The notes: generated by a model not told the origin, from the sequence alone. Positions 15,644 to 24,652 are shown, counted from the first letter of the stretch. The stretch is 51,616 nucleotides of DNA from JOPF133 sp052144935 (GCA_052144935.1 JBKQPR010000113.1:1-51616); one strand, 5' to 3'. Numbers and translations: made by a program.

Positions 15644-15781
15644 CTTTAATGTACCTCCAAATTCATAGGGGAACAGGGCAGTGCCTGAACAGTTTTCAGG
15701 CACTACCGGGAACAGGGATCGGCCCGGTCAAGCCCAGTGAGGGCGGAAGTCATAGAGGGCTGCGAGGAAGCTTATAAAAGC

Positions 15782-16360
15782 TCACTCCCCAAGGCCGCGC
15801 TTCAGGTCCTGATACTCTTTCGAAGCGCCCGGGAACTGGACCGCGTTGTCGACGTAGCGCGTCAAGCCCTTGGCTTCGCTGTATAGGTTGTCCAGCCGGT
15901 TGCGATATGTGGGGGCCCACAAGTAACTTCTGTTGGCGTTGGCGAACAGGATGGCGTGTTGCGCGTTGTCGGCCAGCACACTAGCGGTCCCCTCGATGTC
16001 ATCGATTACGCGCTGCTGCCACGGGGCCACCGCGCTACGTATGGTTTCCAGCCGGCAGAGCTTATCGCCAATATTATTGATATCGCTGCGAAGATTGTCC
16101 AACTGCTCCGCCGTTTCTTCCCACGGCAGGTTGCTATAGCCGGGGCTGTCCAGCATCTCGGCATGGTACTGGGCTCCCAGGGCGTAGGTTTGAATGTCCT
16201 CGAAGATGGTATTGGCTTCACGTTGGAAGTCCCACGTCGACGACGCGGCAGCCGGCTTTCCGGCAGGGCATTCATGCGCCGCCGCGGCAAGCGCCGGAAC
16301 GGCGGATAGCACCATCGCGATGGAAATGCAACTACTCGTTAGAATGGCTCTGAGTTTCAT
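15782..16360 (-). CDS. Secreted alpha-helical protein, unknown
   Basis: This 192-residue protein starts at ATG 16360 (AAGGAG upstream; the frame stays open farther but without coding character). The signal peptide covers about residues 1-27 (ending VPALAAA). The mature part is helical (STWDFQREANTIFEDIQTYA, EETAEQLDNLRSDINNIGDKLCRLET, GTASVLADNAQHAILFANAN) and resembles four-helix periplasmic proteins. It is a typical lineage-specific hypothetical; no enzymatic motif was seen. Confidence 0.75.
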   Translation of the reverse strand: MKLRAILTSSCISIAMVLSAVPALAAAAHECPAGKPAAASSTWDFQREANTIFEDIQTYALGAQYHAEMLDSPGYSNLPWEETAEQLDNLRSDINNIGDKLCRLETIRSAVAPWQQRVIDDIEGTASVLADNAQHAILFANANRSYLWAPTYRNRLDNLYSEAKGLTRYVDNAVQFPGASKEYQDLKRGLGE

Positions 16361-16535
16361 CTTCTGCTCCTTATCCTCTGTATTTTTGGACGCGCCGGCA
16401 GGAAAGGTGCGTATCCTGTCGAGACAGTATTTCGCGATGCTTTTGCGATGAGTAAGTGCGCGGCAGCACCAATTCGGGTTGTGTAACGCATCTTCCCCAG
16501 GCAACTTGCGTCCATCATGGTGAAAGCGAGGAAAT

Positions 16536-16811
16536 ATGAGAGTTTCACTCAAAGCTATAACTCTGAGTTCGGCGATTCTGTGAGGCTTTGCGATGCTATT
16601 CGCCGGCCTGATTCACATGGCCGCGCATTCGTACGGCGGAGAGTTCCTGCGACTCATGAGCTCGGTCTGCCCGGGCGCCGATACCGAGCCCACGCTGGGA
16701 GGGGTATTGCCCGGCGCAGTGTACGGGTTTGTGGATGGCGCTGTGGCCGGCTGTCTCTTCGGCCTGCTATACGACGCCTTCGCCGGCGGTGCCAAGGCTC
16801 TCTCCGAGTAG
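16536..16811 (+). pseudogene. Holin-like small membrane protein interrupted by in-frame TGA
   Basis: From ATG 16536, with a good Shine-Dalgarno (GAGGAA), the frame encodes MRVSLKAITLSSAIL, then TGA (16581-16583), then GFAMLFAGLIHMAAHS and onward to TAG 16809-16811. The sequence after the stop fits small two-helix proteins annotated as bacteriophage holins: SSVCPGA, GAVYGFVDGAVAGCLFGLLYD. In that family the residue at the stop position is, as I recall it, a conserved Trp (ILWG), so TGG has probably become TGA. Restart at ATG 16593 would remove part of the first membrane helix. Read-through is possible but unsupported. Confidence 0.7.
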
Positions 16812-17015
16812 AGCGGCGGTTGTTCGAACGGGAGCGGGGCGCCGCGCGGCGCTGGCCGGGTCGCCACCGGCGGCTGGCTCTTGGGCGGCGTCCGTCTCGC
16901 GCGGCAACCTCCGGTTCCGGACAACCCGTCCCATAGGCGAACAATCGGGGCGCCGGCATCTCGCGGTTTGTAAGGAGTTACAATTGGACGGAGATTTGCA
17001 GGTCTTAATATCGCT

Positions 17016-19478
17016 ATGTCGAGCTTCACGCGGGATGTGTGGTTCGGATTGCGGCTCCTTCGGCGCCGCCCCTGGTTCACGGCCATCGTTGTTCTCACAG
17101 TCGGCTTAGGCATTGCGGTAAATACGACGGTGTTCAGTTGGATCGATTCCGTCCTGCTGCATCCTTTCCCCGGCGTCGGCGATCCGCGGGAACTCGCTCT
17201 GATTGAGACCGTGACCCCCAGCGGGGAGTATCTGGTCAACACGTCCTATCTGGACTACCGCGATTACCGGGTCAATCTGAAGCTGGTCTCGGGGGTCGCT
17301 CTCGGACGCTTCACACCCCTCAGCGTGGGAGACGAGGGAGAAACGGCGCGGGGCTGGGCGGAGCTGGTCTCGACAAACTACTTCGATCTCCTGAAGGTCA
17401 AGCCCGTGCTAGGACGCACGTTCCTGCCCGCGGAGGGACGGGACCAGGAAGGCGGCGCGGCGGTCGCCGTGATCGGCTACGGCATGTGGCAGTCCCGCTT
17501 CGGCGGCGATCCAAAGGTGCTGGGCAAAACCATCCGTTTGAACCGTCACGAGTTGACCATCGTCGGCGTGGCGCCCCGGGGGTTCCATGGCACCACCGGC
17601 GGGGTGGTCTACGACGTATGGATGCCGGTCACCATGGCGACCGCGATGGGCACTGGCGATGGCACGCTGCACTACCGCGGGACGCGCGACGAGACTGATA
17701 CGATCGTGCGGCTGAAGCCCGGTGTCACCATCGGGCAGGCGCGCGCGGAAGCCGCCGCCCTGGGAGATAAGCTGGCGGCCCAATACCCCGCCACCAACCG
17801 GGGTATCGGCCTCACGGTGACGCCGTTGTGGCAAGGGCATCTGGGCGTCCAGGGCATGCTGCTCCAACCGCTGCGGATTCTGATGGCGCTCTCTCTGCTC
17901 TTTCTGCTGATCGTTTGCGCCAACGTTGCCAACCTGCTGCTGGCCCGCGCGGTATCCCGCCAGAGGGAGTTCGGGATGCGGCTGGCGCTGGGGGCCCGGC
18001 GTTCCCGCCTGGCAATGCAGCTTCTGGTCGAGACCCTGCTGCTGGCCGGCGCCGGCGCGGCTTTCGGGGTCCTGCTGGCATCGTGGCTGGGCCAGTCGCT
18101 CCTGTTCCTGGTACCCAACCCCGACATTCCGCTGGATTTCGGCGACGGTTTCAGCCTGCCCACACTCGGCTTTACATTGCTGATTGCCGTCGTTACGACT
18201 CTGCTATCGGGCACCGCGCCGGCCTTGTTCATCGCCCGCTGCGACCTCAATGAAACCCTCAAGGAAGGAGGGCGTAGCGGAGGCTCCGGTTCCGGCTCGC
18301 ACCGTCTGCGCGGTCTGCTGGTGGTCTCCGAAATGGCCCTGGCGATGGTGGCGGTGATCGGAGCCGGGCTCTTCTACCGGAGCTTCCGGAACGCCAGCGG
18401 CATCCAGCCCGGGTTTGACCGGTCCAACATCTCGGTGTCGCAGTTCTATCTCTCCTACGCGGGCTACTCCGCCGAGGAGCAGCGGGACTTCTGCCGGACT
18501 CTCCGCGAGCGGTTGGAGTCGAAGCCGGGCGTGATCGGCGTGACCTACTCGGATGTGGTTCCCCTTTCGACGCCTTCGGGCGGTGGCATCACGCCCTGGC
18601 ACCAACTCGACATTGAGGGGTACGCTCCGGCGCCCAATGAGCAGATGATGATCCATCGCGCCACCGTTCCGCCCGGCTATTTCCAACTGCTTGGCATCCG
18701 GATGCTTGAAGGCCGCGACTTCACCGAACGCGATTCGGCCGAGGCGCCCACGGTGATCGTGGTCAACGAAACCTTCGCCCACCGGTTCTTCCACGGCGGA
18801 AACCCGATTGGCCGCAAGCTCCGCTGCGAGGGCCACCCGGCCACTGTGGTTGGGATGGTCAAGGACAGCAAGTACCACACGCCGATGGAGGGCGCGACCC
18901 CGTTCTTCTACATACCGTTCCGCCAATGGTTCAAGCCCGGTCTCAATTTCGCCGTCTTCATCAAGACCGCCGGAGACCCGCTACGGATGACCGCCGTCCT
19001 GCGCCGGGAGGCCCTCGCGCTCAACCGGGATGCGGTGTTCAGCACAAGGTTGCTGTCTGACGCCACCACCGGCTCCTTATTCGCGCAGCGCACCGCGGCC
19101 AGCTTGTTGGGAGTGGTCGGCGCGATTTCGCTGCTGCTGGCGGCCATCGGCTTATACAGCGTCATGAGTTACGCCGTGAGCCAGCGCACGCAGGAGATCG
19201 GGATCCGCATGGCGCTGGGCGCGCAGCCAGGCGACGTGTTTGCGCTGATGCTGAGGGAGGGCCTTGGCTTGATGGTTCCGGGGCTGCTGGCCGGCAGCGC
19301 GATCGCCCTGGCGGCGGCGCGCATCGCCGGCGGAATGCTGGTGAATGTCGGCGCTTCCGATCCGCTCACGTTCGCGGCCGCGGCGGCCTTCCTCGGGCTG
19401 GTGGGCGCATTTGCCAGCTACCTGCCGGCGCGGCGGGCCACGCGCGTGGATCCCGTGGTCGCGCTGCGGACCGAGTAA
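17016..19478 (+). CDS. ADOP-type permease (MacB/FtsX-like, duplicated), no PadR partner
   Basis: This 820-residue protein starts directly at the first membrane unit (RDVWFGLRLLRRRPWFTAI) and lacks the N-terminal amphipathic extension found in the copy at 11472. Two MacB-like periplasmic domains alternate with FtsX-like helices (LMALSLLFLLIVCANVANLL near residue 290; SLLGVVGAISLLLAAIGLYSVM near 695), and it ends SYLPARRATRVDPVVALRTE. No ATPase or padR gene flanks it. The upstream 200 nt hold no gene and only a weak ribosome-binding signal. Substrate unknown. Confidence 0.92.
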   Translation: MSSFTRDVWFGLRLLRRRPWFTAIVVLTVGLGIAVNTTVFSWIDSVLLHPFPGVGDPRELALIETVTPSGEYLVNTSYLDYRDYRVNLKLVSGVALGRFTPLSVGDEGETARGWAELVSTNYFDLLKVKPVLGRTFLPAEGRDQEGGAAVAVIGYGMWQSRFGGDPKVLGKTIRLNRHELTIVGVAPRGFHGTTGGVVYDVWMPVTMATAMGTGDGTLHYRGTRDETDTIVRLKPGVTIGQARAEAAALGDKLAAQYPATNRGIGLTVTPLWQGHLGVQGMLLQPLRILMALSLLFLLIVCANVANLLLARAVSRQREFGMRLALGARRSRLAMQLLVETLLLAGAGAAFGVLLASWLGQSLLFLVPNPDIPLDFGDGFSLPTLGFTLLIAVVTTLLSGTAPALFIARCDLNETLKEGGRSGGSGSGSHRLRGLLVVSEMALAMVAVIGAGLFYRSFRNASGIQPGFDRSNISVSQFYLSYAGYSAEEQRDFCRTLRERLESKPGVIGVTYSDVVPLSTPSGGGITPWHQLDIEGYAPAPNEQMMIHRATVPPGYFQLLGIRMLEGRDFTERDSAEAPTVIVVNETFAHRFFHGGNPIGRKLRCEGHPATVVGMVKDSKYHTPMEGATPFFYIPFRQWFKPGLNFAVFIKTAGDPLRMTAVLRREALALNRDAVFSTRLLSDATTGSLFAQRTAASLLGVVGAISLLLAAIGLYSVMSYAVSQRTQEIGIRMALGAQPGDVFALMLREGLGLMVPGLLAGSAIALAAARIAGGMLVNVGASDPLTFAAAAAFLGLVGAFASYLPARRATRVDPVVALRTE

Positions 19479-19493
19479 CGGCGGGGCGGCTGC

Positions 19494-19555
19494 AACCGCT
19501 CTCTTTCGTTCGCGGCTCTGAACGCGCATCGGAGCCGCGACCGTTAGGGAGTGCC
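19494..19555. repeat. REP-like palindrome (ACCGCTCYCTGACGG family), copy 1
   Basis: A left half AACCGCTCTCTTTCGTTCG and right half near CGACCGTTAGGGAGTG flank the inner stem CGCGGCTC/GAGCCGCG. It lies just after the second ADOP gene. It shares sequence with 34797-34975, 36001-36073 and 39652-39712; this copy has diverged (TTAG for TCAG). Confidence 0.75.
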
Positions 19556-19768
19556 CATGGGCCAAATGCCACAAGGATTTTCAGTCCGCCGCCTACGGTC
19601 GGTGTGGCGGTCACTCGAATTGCGGATGGAAGAGCGCGGCAGATGGCCTCGCAGGTTGGCAAACGGATACTGATCGTTCAGTTCGATCCGTTGCATGAGC
19701 TACGGTTCCCTCAGAACCCTGTCGGTTGCGCACTGTGGTGCATTCCACATATCCTGGGTATTCCGTTT

Positions 19769-21214
19769 ATGCCCACGAAAACACCCATCACCGTCGCCCA
19801 TGGGGACGGTATCGGACCGGAAATCATGCACGCCACGCTCCAGATCCTGGAAGCGTCCGGCGCGGCGCTCCAGATTGAGACCATTGAAATTGGCGAAAAG
19901 GTTTATCTGCGCGGCAACAGCGCCGGAATTGAACCGAGTTCCTGGGACTCCCTCCTGCGAACCAAAGTCTTCTTGAAGGCCCCTATCACCACCCCGCAGG
20001 GCGGCGGTTTCAAGAGCCTCAACGTCACCACGCGCAAAACGCTGGGCCTGTACGCCAACGTCCGGCCGTGCGTGGCGTATCACCCGTTCATCGACACCAA
20101 GCACCCCAACATGGACGTGGTGATTGTGCGCGAGAACGAGGAGGACCTGTACGCCGGCATCGAGTACCAGTTGACGCCCGAAGTCACCTCCTGCATCAAG
20201 CTCATCTCGCGGCCGGGCAGCGAAAAGATCGTGCGCTACGCCTTCGAGTACGCGCGCCGCCATAACCGCCGCAAAGTCACCTGCTTCATGAAGGACAACA
20301 TCATGAAGATCACCGACGGCCTGTTCCACAAGGTTTTCGACGAAATCGCCGTCGAGTATCCGGATATCCAAAAGGAGGTCTGGATCGTGGACATCGGGGC
20401 CGCCAAAATGGCCGACACGCCGGAAGCCTTCGACGTCATCGTGATGCCGAACCTGTACGGCGATATTCTTTCCGACGTGGCGGCGCAGATCGCCGGGTCG
20501 GTCGGCCTGGCGGGTTCGGCCAACATCGGCGACAAGTGCGCCATGTTCGAAGCCATCCACGGCTCGGCGCCGCGGCGCGCCGGACAGAATCTGGCCAACC
20601 CCTCGGGGCTGCTGCTGGGCGCCGTGCTGATGCTGGTCCACATCGACCAGCCCGAGGCGGCCGAGCGCGTGCATAATGCCTGGTTGCGCACCATCGAAGA
20701 TGGCATCCACACTTACGATGTCTTCACCGAAGGAGTGAGCGCGCAGAAGGTCGGGACCAGGGAATTCGCCGACGCGGTGGTGGCGCGCCTGGGGCAAAAG
20801 CCCAACACCCTGAAGCCGGTGAGCTATGCGCATCGCACGGGGACCGCTCCGGCCGCGCGAGCCGCGGTTGCGGCCGCCCTCACCAGCGTGGAAACCAAGG
20901 GCATCGACGTCTTTGTGTACTGGCCTTCCCGCAATCCCAACCAGCTCGCCGAAGTCATGGGCAAGCTGGCCGGCGAGGGGCTGACCCTGCAGATGATCGA
21001 CAACCGCGGGGTCAAGGTTTGGCCGGCGGGAAGGGCCGAGACCTTCTGCACCGACAGCTTCCGCTGCCGCTTCATGGCCGAGGGCGTAGCGCCCGTGCCG
21101 GTGCTGATCGCTCTATTAGGCCGGGTGGCGGAGGCCGGCATAGAGATCGCGGCCACCCAGACGCTGCACACCTTCAACGGCCAGGCCGGATTCACGCTGG
21201 CCCAAGGTCAATAG
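19769..21214 (+). CDS. icd: NADP-type isocitrate dehydrogenase, long form
   Basis: Isocitrate dehydrogenase of 481 residues, oxidising isocitrate to 2-oxoglutarate in the TCA cycle. Landmarks: ITVAHGDGIGPEI at the start, the substrate region (GGGFKSLNVTTRKTLGLYANVRP), NMDVVIVRENEEDLYAGIE, and the metal-binding NLYGDILSDVAAQIAGSVG. After the core there is a roughly 140-residue C-terminal extension (from about 345) containing VETKGIDVFVYWPSRNPNQL, as in the Thermus/Rickettsia-like long subfamily. ATG 19769 is chosen; the frame is open for 55 more codons upstream without family similarity. purE begins 4 nt after its stop. Confidence 0.92.
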   Translation: MPTKTPITVAHGDGIGPEIMHATLQILEASGAALQIETIEIGEKVYLRGNSAGIEPSSWDSLLRTKVFLKAPITTPQGGGFKSLNVTTRKTLGLYANVRPCVAYHPFIDTKHPNMDVVIVRENEEDLYAGIEYQLTPEVTSCIKLISRPGSEKIVRYAFEYARRHNRRKVTCFMKDNIMKITDGLFHKVFDEIAVEYPDIQKEVWIVDIGAAKMADTPEAFDVIVMPNLYGDILSDVAAQIAGSVGLAGSANIGDKCAMFEAIHGSAPRRAGQNLANPSGLLLGAVLMLVHIDQPEAAERVHNAWLRTIEDGIHTYDVFTEGVSAQKVGTREFADAVVARLGQKPNTLKPVSYAHRTGTAPAARAAVAAALTSVETKGIDVFVYWPSRNPNQLAEVMGKLAGEGLTLQMIDNRGVKVWPAGRAETFCTDSFRCRFMAEGVAPVPVLIALLGRVAEAGIEIAATQTLHTFNGQAGFTLAQGQ

Positions 21215-21217
21215 TCC

Positions 21218-21706
21218 ATGGCTGGGGCGCCGCTGGTAGCCGTGATTATGGGCAGCAAGTCGGACTGGGAGACCATGCGCCAGGCCGATGAGCTGCTCAC
21301 GCGCTTCGAAATCCCGCACGAGTGCCGCGTGCTTTCGGCCCACCGTACCCCCGCGGAGACGGCCGAGTATGTGAGCCAGGCCGAATCGCGGGGCCTCGAA
21401 GTGATCGTGGCGGCCGCCGGCGGAGCGGCCCACCTGGCGGGCGTGTGCGCGGCGCATACGGTGCTGCCGGTGTTGGGCGTTCCCATGGAAAGCGCCTCGT
21501 TGAAGGGGATGGACTCGCTGCTTTCCACGGTCCAGATGCCGGCGGGAATTCCGGTGGGCACTCTGGCCATTGGGCCGGCGGGAGCGCGCAATGCCGCGCT
21601 GCTGGCGGTGGCCATCCTGGCGAACAGCCGGCCCGGCCTGCGCGAGCGTCTCCGGCAGTTTAGAGAAGAGCAACGGCGCAAGGTGCTGGGGGAGACGTTG
21701 GAGTAA
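21218..21706 (+). CDS. purE: N5-carboxyaminoimidazole ribonucleotide mutase
   Basis: PurE of 162 residues, converting N5-CAIR to CAIR in purine synthesis. Motifs: VIMGSKSDW, SAHRTPAETAEY (catalytic His), AAGGAAHLAGVCAAHT and the SLLSTVQMPAGIPVGTLAIG active-site strand. The length and GSKSDW motif fit class I enzymes, which need PurK; purK is not adjacent. It starts 4 nt after icd, so the two genes are co-transcribed, an unusual pairing. purC lies about 20 kb away on the other strand. Confidence 0.95.
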   Translation: MAGAPLVAVIMGSKSDWETMRQADELLTRFEIPHECRVLSAHRTPAETAEYVSQAESRGLEVIVAAAGGAAHLAGVCAAHTVLPVLGVPMESASLKGMDSLLSTVQMPAGIPVGTLAIGPAGARNAALLAVAILANSRPGLRERLRQFREEQRRKVLGETLE

Positions 21707-21708
21707 AA

Positions 21709-21845
21709 GGGGCTGCCCAAGCATTCACCGCGGAGACGCGGAGAACGCAGAGGAAGCGCGAAGGAAACACAGAGAAATACTCTGGATTTTCTCCGCGTTT
21801 TCTCTGTGAACTCCGCGTCTCCGCGGTGAATGCTTGGGCAGCCCC
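21709..21845. repeat. Long inverted repeat of the CACGGAG family, copy B
   Basis: Perfect 35-bp arms (21709-21743 and 21811-21845) enclose a 67-nt centre. The inner part of the arms (CACCGCGGAGACGCGGAG) is shared with copy A at 10959-11076, while the outer 17 nt (GGGGCTGCCCAAGCATT) are not. It occupies the whole gap between purE and the convergent M28 gene and could serve as a bidirectional terminator. Confidence 0.9.
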
Positions 21846-21849
21846 CCGG

Positions 21850-23469
21850 CTATTTGGCGAAGGTACTCCCCGCCTTCCAGTGCGGCCGCTCGCTCGCATT
21901 CGCCAGGGTCTCTACCAATTTGTTGAAAAAGTCGTTGAATTTGGCGGCGGCGTCCGGAACCCACGGCTGATTCAGGTCGTCGAGCGGCGTGTGATAGCGC
22001 CGGGCGTACCATTCGCGATACGCGGCTTCATCGGGCGTGCCCGGCACGTATCCAAAAATGAATCCGGTGGAGGGAACGCCGATCTGCATGAAGCTGTAGT
22101 GATCGGACCGGCGCAACAGATTGCGCCCCGGCTCGGGATCGGGCTGAATCTTGATATCCATCGAGCCGGCTACGCTCTTGACCGTGTCGCCGAGCGTAGA
22201 TTCGTCCATGGCCAGCATGGTCAACGTGTGGAGCGGAAAAAGGGGCCGCAATTGGTCGAGATTGATGTCGGCTACCAGTTGCTGCTTGGGAATGGTGGGA
22301 TGCGCGGTGAAGTATTTCGACCCGAGCAGCCCCTTCTCCTCGCCGGTCACCACGCAGAAGAGGATCGATCGCTTCAGTTTCTTTCCCGATTCATGCAGAC
22401 GCTCCGCCATATCGATCAGCGTGGCCACGTAGGCCGCATCGTCGAAGGCGCCGTTGTAGATGTTGTCGCTGCCCCAGGGTTCGCCGATGCCGTAACCATC
22501 CAGGTGAGCGGAGACCACCACGTACTCTTTGGCAAGCTCGGGGTCCGCGCCGGGAAGCGCGGCGAGGATATTGTCCGACTGCAAATCGCCGCTTTCAAAG
22601 CTCAGGTGAGCCTTCAAAGTGGCGGGAATAGCGAACCAGGGCAGCGGCTTCTCCTGGTCGCGAAGGCCCATCAACTCCTTGAAGCTGTGGCCCGATCCCT
22701 CAAACAGCATCTCCGCGAACTCAGGGTTGAAACGCAACGCCAGGGGCGCCGGCCCAGGGCTGGCTTCACCGTTGCCGGGCCCAGAGGGCGCCCCAGCGGG
22801 CACCCCTGCGGGAGTTGAGCCATCGCCGTTGCCGGGCCCAGCGGGCACCCCAGAGGGCACCCCGGCGGGAACCGAACCATCGGCCACCGTCATCTGCACC
22901 GCGTATTGCACCGGCCAACGGGGCGGTTCGGGACCGGCCAGGCTGTCGATCGACAGCGTTCCCGCCATGGATCCGCGCGCGCGGCCGCCTCCACCGCCTC
23001 CTCTTCCGCCCGCGGCGCCCCGGCCTCCGCCGAGTTGAACCAGGATCTTACCCCGCGGATCGACCCCCTCCGGAGGTTGGCCGCTGCCGGCGAACAGCAG
23101 GGCCGCATCGATGGATTCCGGGGTTCCCGGCCGCGCCGGCACGGTGATCTGGCGCAGCCACTGAAGCTTCGTGGAGCCGTTCGCGCGAACCAACTCGACC
23201 GTGGATCGATCGGCACGGAAGCGCAAAACGTGCAAGGGAACCGTCTGGTAGAACCCGTGCTCCCCGGCGGGTTGGAGGCCGTTGCGCTCGAATTGCGCGA
23301 CCACGTAGGCAGCCGCCTTGCGGTATCCTTCGCTGCCGGTATCGCGGCCCTGCAAGCTATCGTTCGACAGCGCGGTGACGTGAGCCCACCAGCGGCGGGT
23401 GGCGTTATTCGGTTCGGTGGCGAAGAGTGCGCAACTGACAGCCAGAAGGGCCAGGCGGCGAGGATGCAT
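21850..23469 (-). CDS. Secreted M28-family metallopeptidase
   Basis: This 539-residue protein starts at ATG 23469 (ATG 23481 is equally possible); the signal peptide is MHPRRLALLAVSCALFA. A PA-like insertion follows the first domain. The M28 aminopeptidase zinc set is present: VVSAHLDGYG (His), YNGAFDDAA (Asp), VVTGEEKGLLGS (Glu-Glu), DINLDQL (Asp) and RRSDHYSF (His), so it should be active. Between the PA-like region and the catalytic domain lies a Pro/Gly-rich insert made of two 19-residue repeats encoded by a repeat element (22742-22880). Probable role: extracellular or periplasmic peptide hydrolysis. Confidence 0.9.
   Translation of the reverse strand: MHPRRLALLAVSCALFATEPNNATRRWWAHVTALSNDSLQGRDTGSEGYRKAAAYVVAQFERNGLQPAGEHGFYQTVPLHVLRFRADRSTVELVRANGSTKLQWLRQITVPARPGTPESIDAALLFAGSGQPPEGVDPRGKILVQLGGGRGAAGGRGGGGGGRARGSMAGTLSIDSLAGPEPPRWPVQYAVQMTVADGSVPAGVPSGVPAGPGNGDGSTPAGVPAGAPSGPGNGEASPGPAPLALRFNPEFAEMLFEGSGHSFKELMGLRDQEKPLPWFAIPATLKAHLSFESGDLQSDNILAALPGADPELAKEYVVVSAHLDGYGIGEPWGSDNIYNGAFDDAAYVATLIDMAERLHESGKKLKRSILFCVVTGEEKGLLGSKYFTAHPTIPKQQLVADINLDQLRPLFPLHTLTMLAMDESTLGDTVKSVAGSMDIKIQPDPEPGRNLLRRSDHYSFMQIGVPSTGFIFGYVPGTPDEAAYREWYARRYHTPLDDLNQPWVPDAAAKFNDFFNKLVETLANASERPHWKAGSTFAK
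22742..22880. repeat. In-frame tandem repeat inside the M28 gene (GGGCCC/GGGCGCCCC type)
   Basis: Two 57-bp units, each containing CCGTTGCCGGGCCCAG followed by GGGC(G/A)CCCCAG, encode GVPAG/GPGNG-type repeats. The same short words occur in non-coding DNA at 27118-27135, 27297-27318, 36043-36058 and 37422-37445 and in the fis gene at 40402-40425. This suggests that a dispersed element has entered this gene in frame. Confidence 0.65.
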
Positions 23470-23527
23470 GGTTGTCAACATATCACGGGAAGAAGGGCGC
23501 GATAGCGGTGGCGGATGGATGAACGCT

Positions 23528-23971
23528 TCACGGCGCGGACGTGAGCGGTTTCGAACCAAGGGCTTCCTCGCGGATGGCGGCGGCTACGGCGCGTGCGTCC
23601 TCGGCATCGCGATAAGTGGAACGGGGCCAGAAGAAGCCGCGCAGCCCGTCCTTCTTCCGCCGCGGAACAATGTGCACGTGGAGGTGCGGCACGCTCTGGC
23701 TGACGCGATTATTGTTGGCCAGGAAGGTGCCCTCGGCCCGCATGGCGCCGGTGACCGCCACGCACAAAATCCGGGCGGCGGCGAATAGCGGCGCGATCTG
23801 GTCCGGAGGAAGATCGGCGAGAGTTTCGTAGTGCGGCTTGGGAATCAAGAGGCAGTGGCCCGGGAAAAGCGGCCGGCGGTCAAGGAAGGCCATAGTGTGC
23901 TCGTCCTCCCAGACGATGTCAGCCGTGTTGGGGGACGAAACCACGCGGCAAAATGGGCACTCGGCGCTCAT
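23528..23971 (-). CDS. HIT-family hydrolase/nucleotidyltransferase
   Basis: HIT protein of 147 residues, started at ATG 23971 (GGAAGG upstream). It has a CPFC zinc motif at residues 5-8, the LIPKPHYETLADLP helix region, and the histidine triad HLHVHIVPR near residue 110 that cleaves or transfers nucleoside phosphates. This is the common bacterial HinT/Ap4A-hydrolase-like type; exact substrate not readable. It is followed by the M28 gene on the same strand with a gap of about 60 nt. Confidence 0.9.
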   Translation of the reverse strand: MSAECPFCRVVSSPNTADIVWEDEHTMAFLDRRPLFPGHCLLIPKPHYETLADLPPDQIAPLFAAARILCVAVTGAMRAEGTFLANNNRVSQSVPHLHVHIVPRRKKDGLRGFFWPRSTYRDAEDARAVAAAIREEALGSKPLTSAP

Positions 23972-24137
23972 CCTTCCATGATGAAACGGAGAGGGGCGCC
24001 GGTGGCGGTCCGTGGGTAACCGGGGGGCGCCTGCCTGCCCCACTGCGCCCCACTGCCCCAACTGCCCCACCTGAATCGTGTCCTGGCGCGCGTGTTATGA
24101 TGAGGTGGAATCAGACCTCTCGGGAGGAGTTGAGACG

Positions 24138-24647
24138 ATGGGCACGCTAGGCTGGCAGGAAACCGTCTTCATTTTCCTCCTGGCGCTGCTCCTTTTCGGG
24201 CCGAAAAAGCTGCCCGAATTGGGGCGAACGCTGGGAAAGGCAATGACCGAGTTTCGCCGTGCGTCGAGCGAGCTGAAAGCGACGTTCGACAAAGAGATGA
24301 AAAGCCTGGAGCAGGAAACCGAATCGCTGAAACAAGTCGCCAAAGACTATCAGTACGACACTTACAATTACGATTACTCCTCGTATGAATCCACCTATGA
24401 GGGAGCATACGGTACGGAATCGAACGATTCGACTGCCACCACCCCATCCACTGCAAGCGCATCCGCACTTCAGGGCGCTGAATCACCCGCCGCTTTGCCG
24501 GAAGGCACCGTAGCCCATGGCTCGGAGACGGCTCTAGTGCACCAGGCCAACGGAAATTCCCCGGAGGGCGCCCCTGGCGCCCCGGAACATTCCGCCACGT
24601 CCGGCCACGATGAGTCCGCCCCCACGACGGCTGAACACAACGCATAA
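24138..24647 (+). CDS. tatA: Sec-independent translocase TatA/TatB-type subunit
   Basis: Protein of 169 residues starting at ATG 24138 (GGGAGGAG upstream). It has the N-terminal membrane helix (TVFIFLLALLLFGP), the FGPKKLPELGRTLGKAM hinge and amphipathic helix, and a charged region to about residue 70. The remaining 100 residues are unusual: Tyr/Asp/Ser-rich (YDTYNYDYSSYESTYEG), then low-complexity Ala/Ser/Gly/Glu/His including a GGGCGCCCC-type stretch near 24565. Length is closer to TatB, but the FGP-LPELGR motif is typical of TatA. tatC follows after 5 nt. Together they export folded proteins such as the oxidoreductase at 5479. Confidence 0.88.
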   Translation: MGTLGWQETVFIFLLALLLFGPKKLPELGRTLGKAMTEFRRASSELKATFDKEMKSLEQETESLKQVAKDYQYDTYNYDYSSYESTYEGAYGTESNDSTATTPSTASASALQGAESPAALPEGTVAHGSETALVHQANGNSPEGAPGAPEHSATSGHDESAPTTAEHNA

Positions 24648-24652
24648 GCTAA

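Noticed and set aside
14565..15668. 367-codon plus-strand open frame opposite the mmcQ-like and DUF5666-like genes
   Set aside because: No domain, spans two clear minus-strand genes and a pseudogene region.
16581..16583. TGA as selenocysteine or recoded codon
   Set aside because: The position fits a lost Trp, not a redox residue, and no selenocysteine insertion hairpin or other recoded gene was seen.
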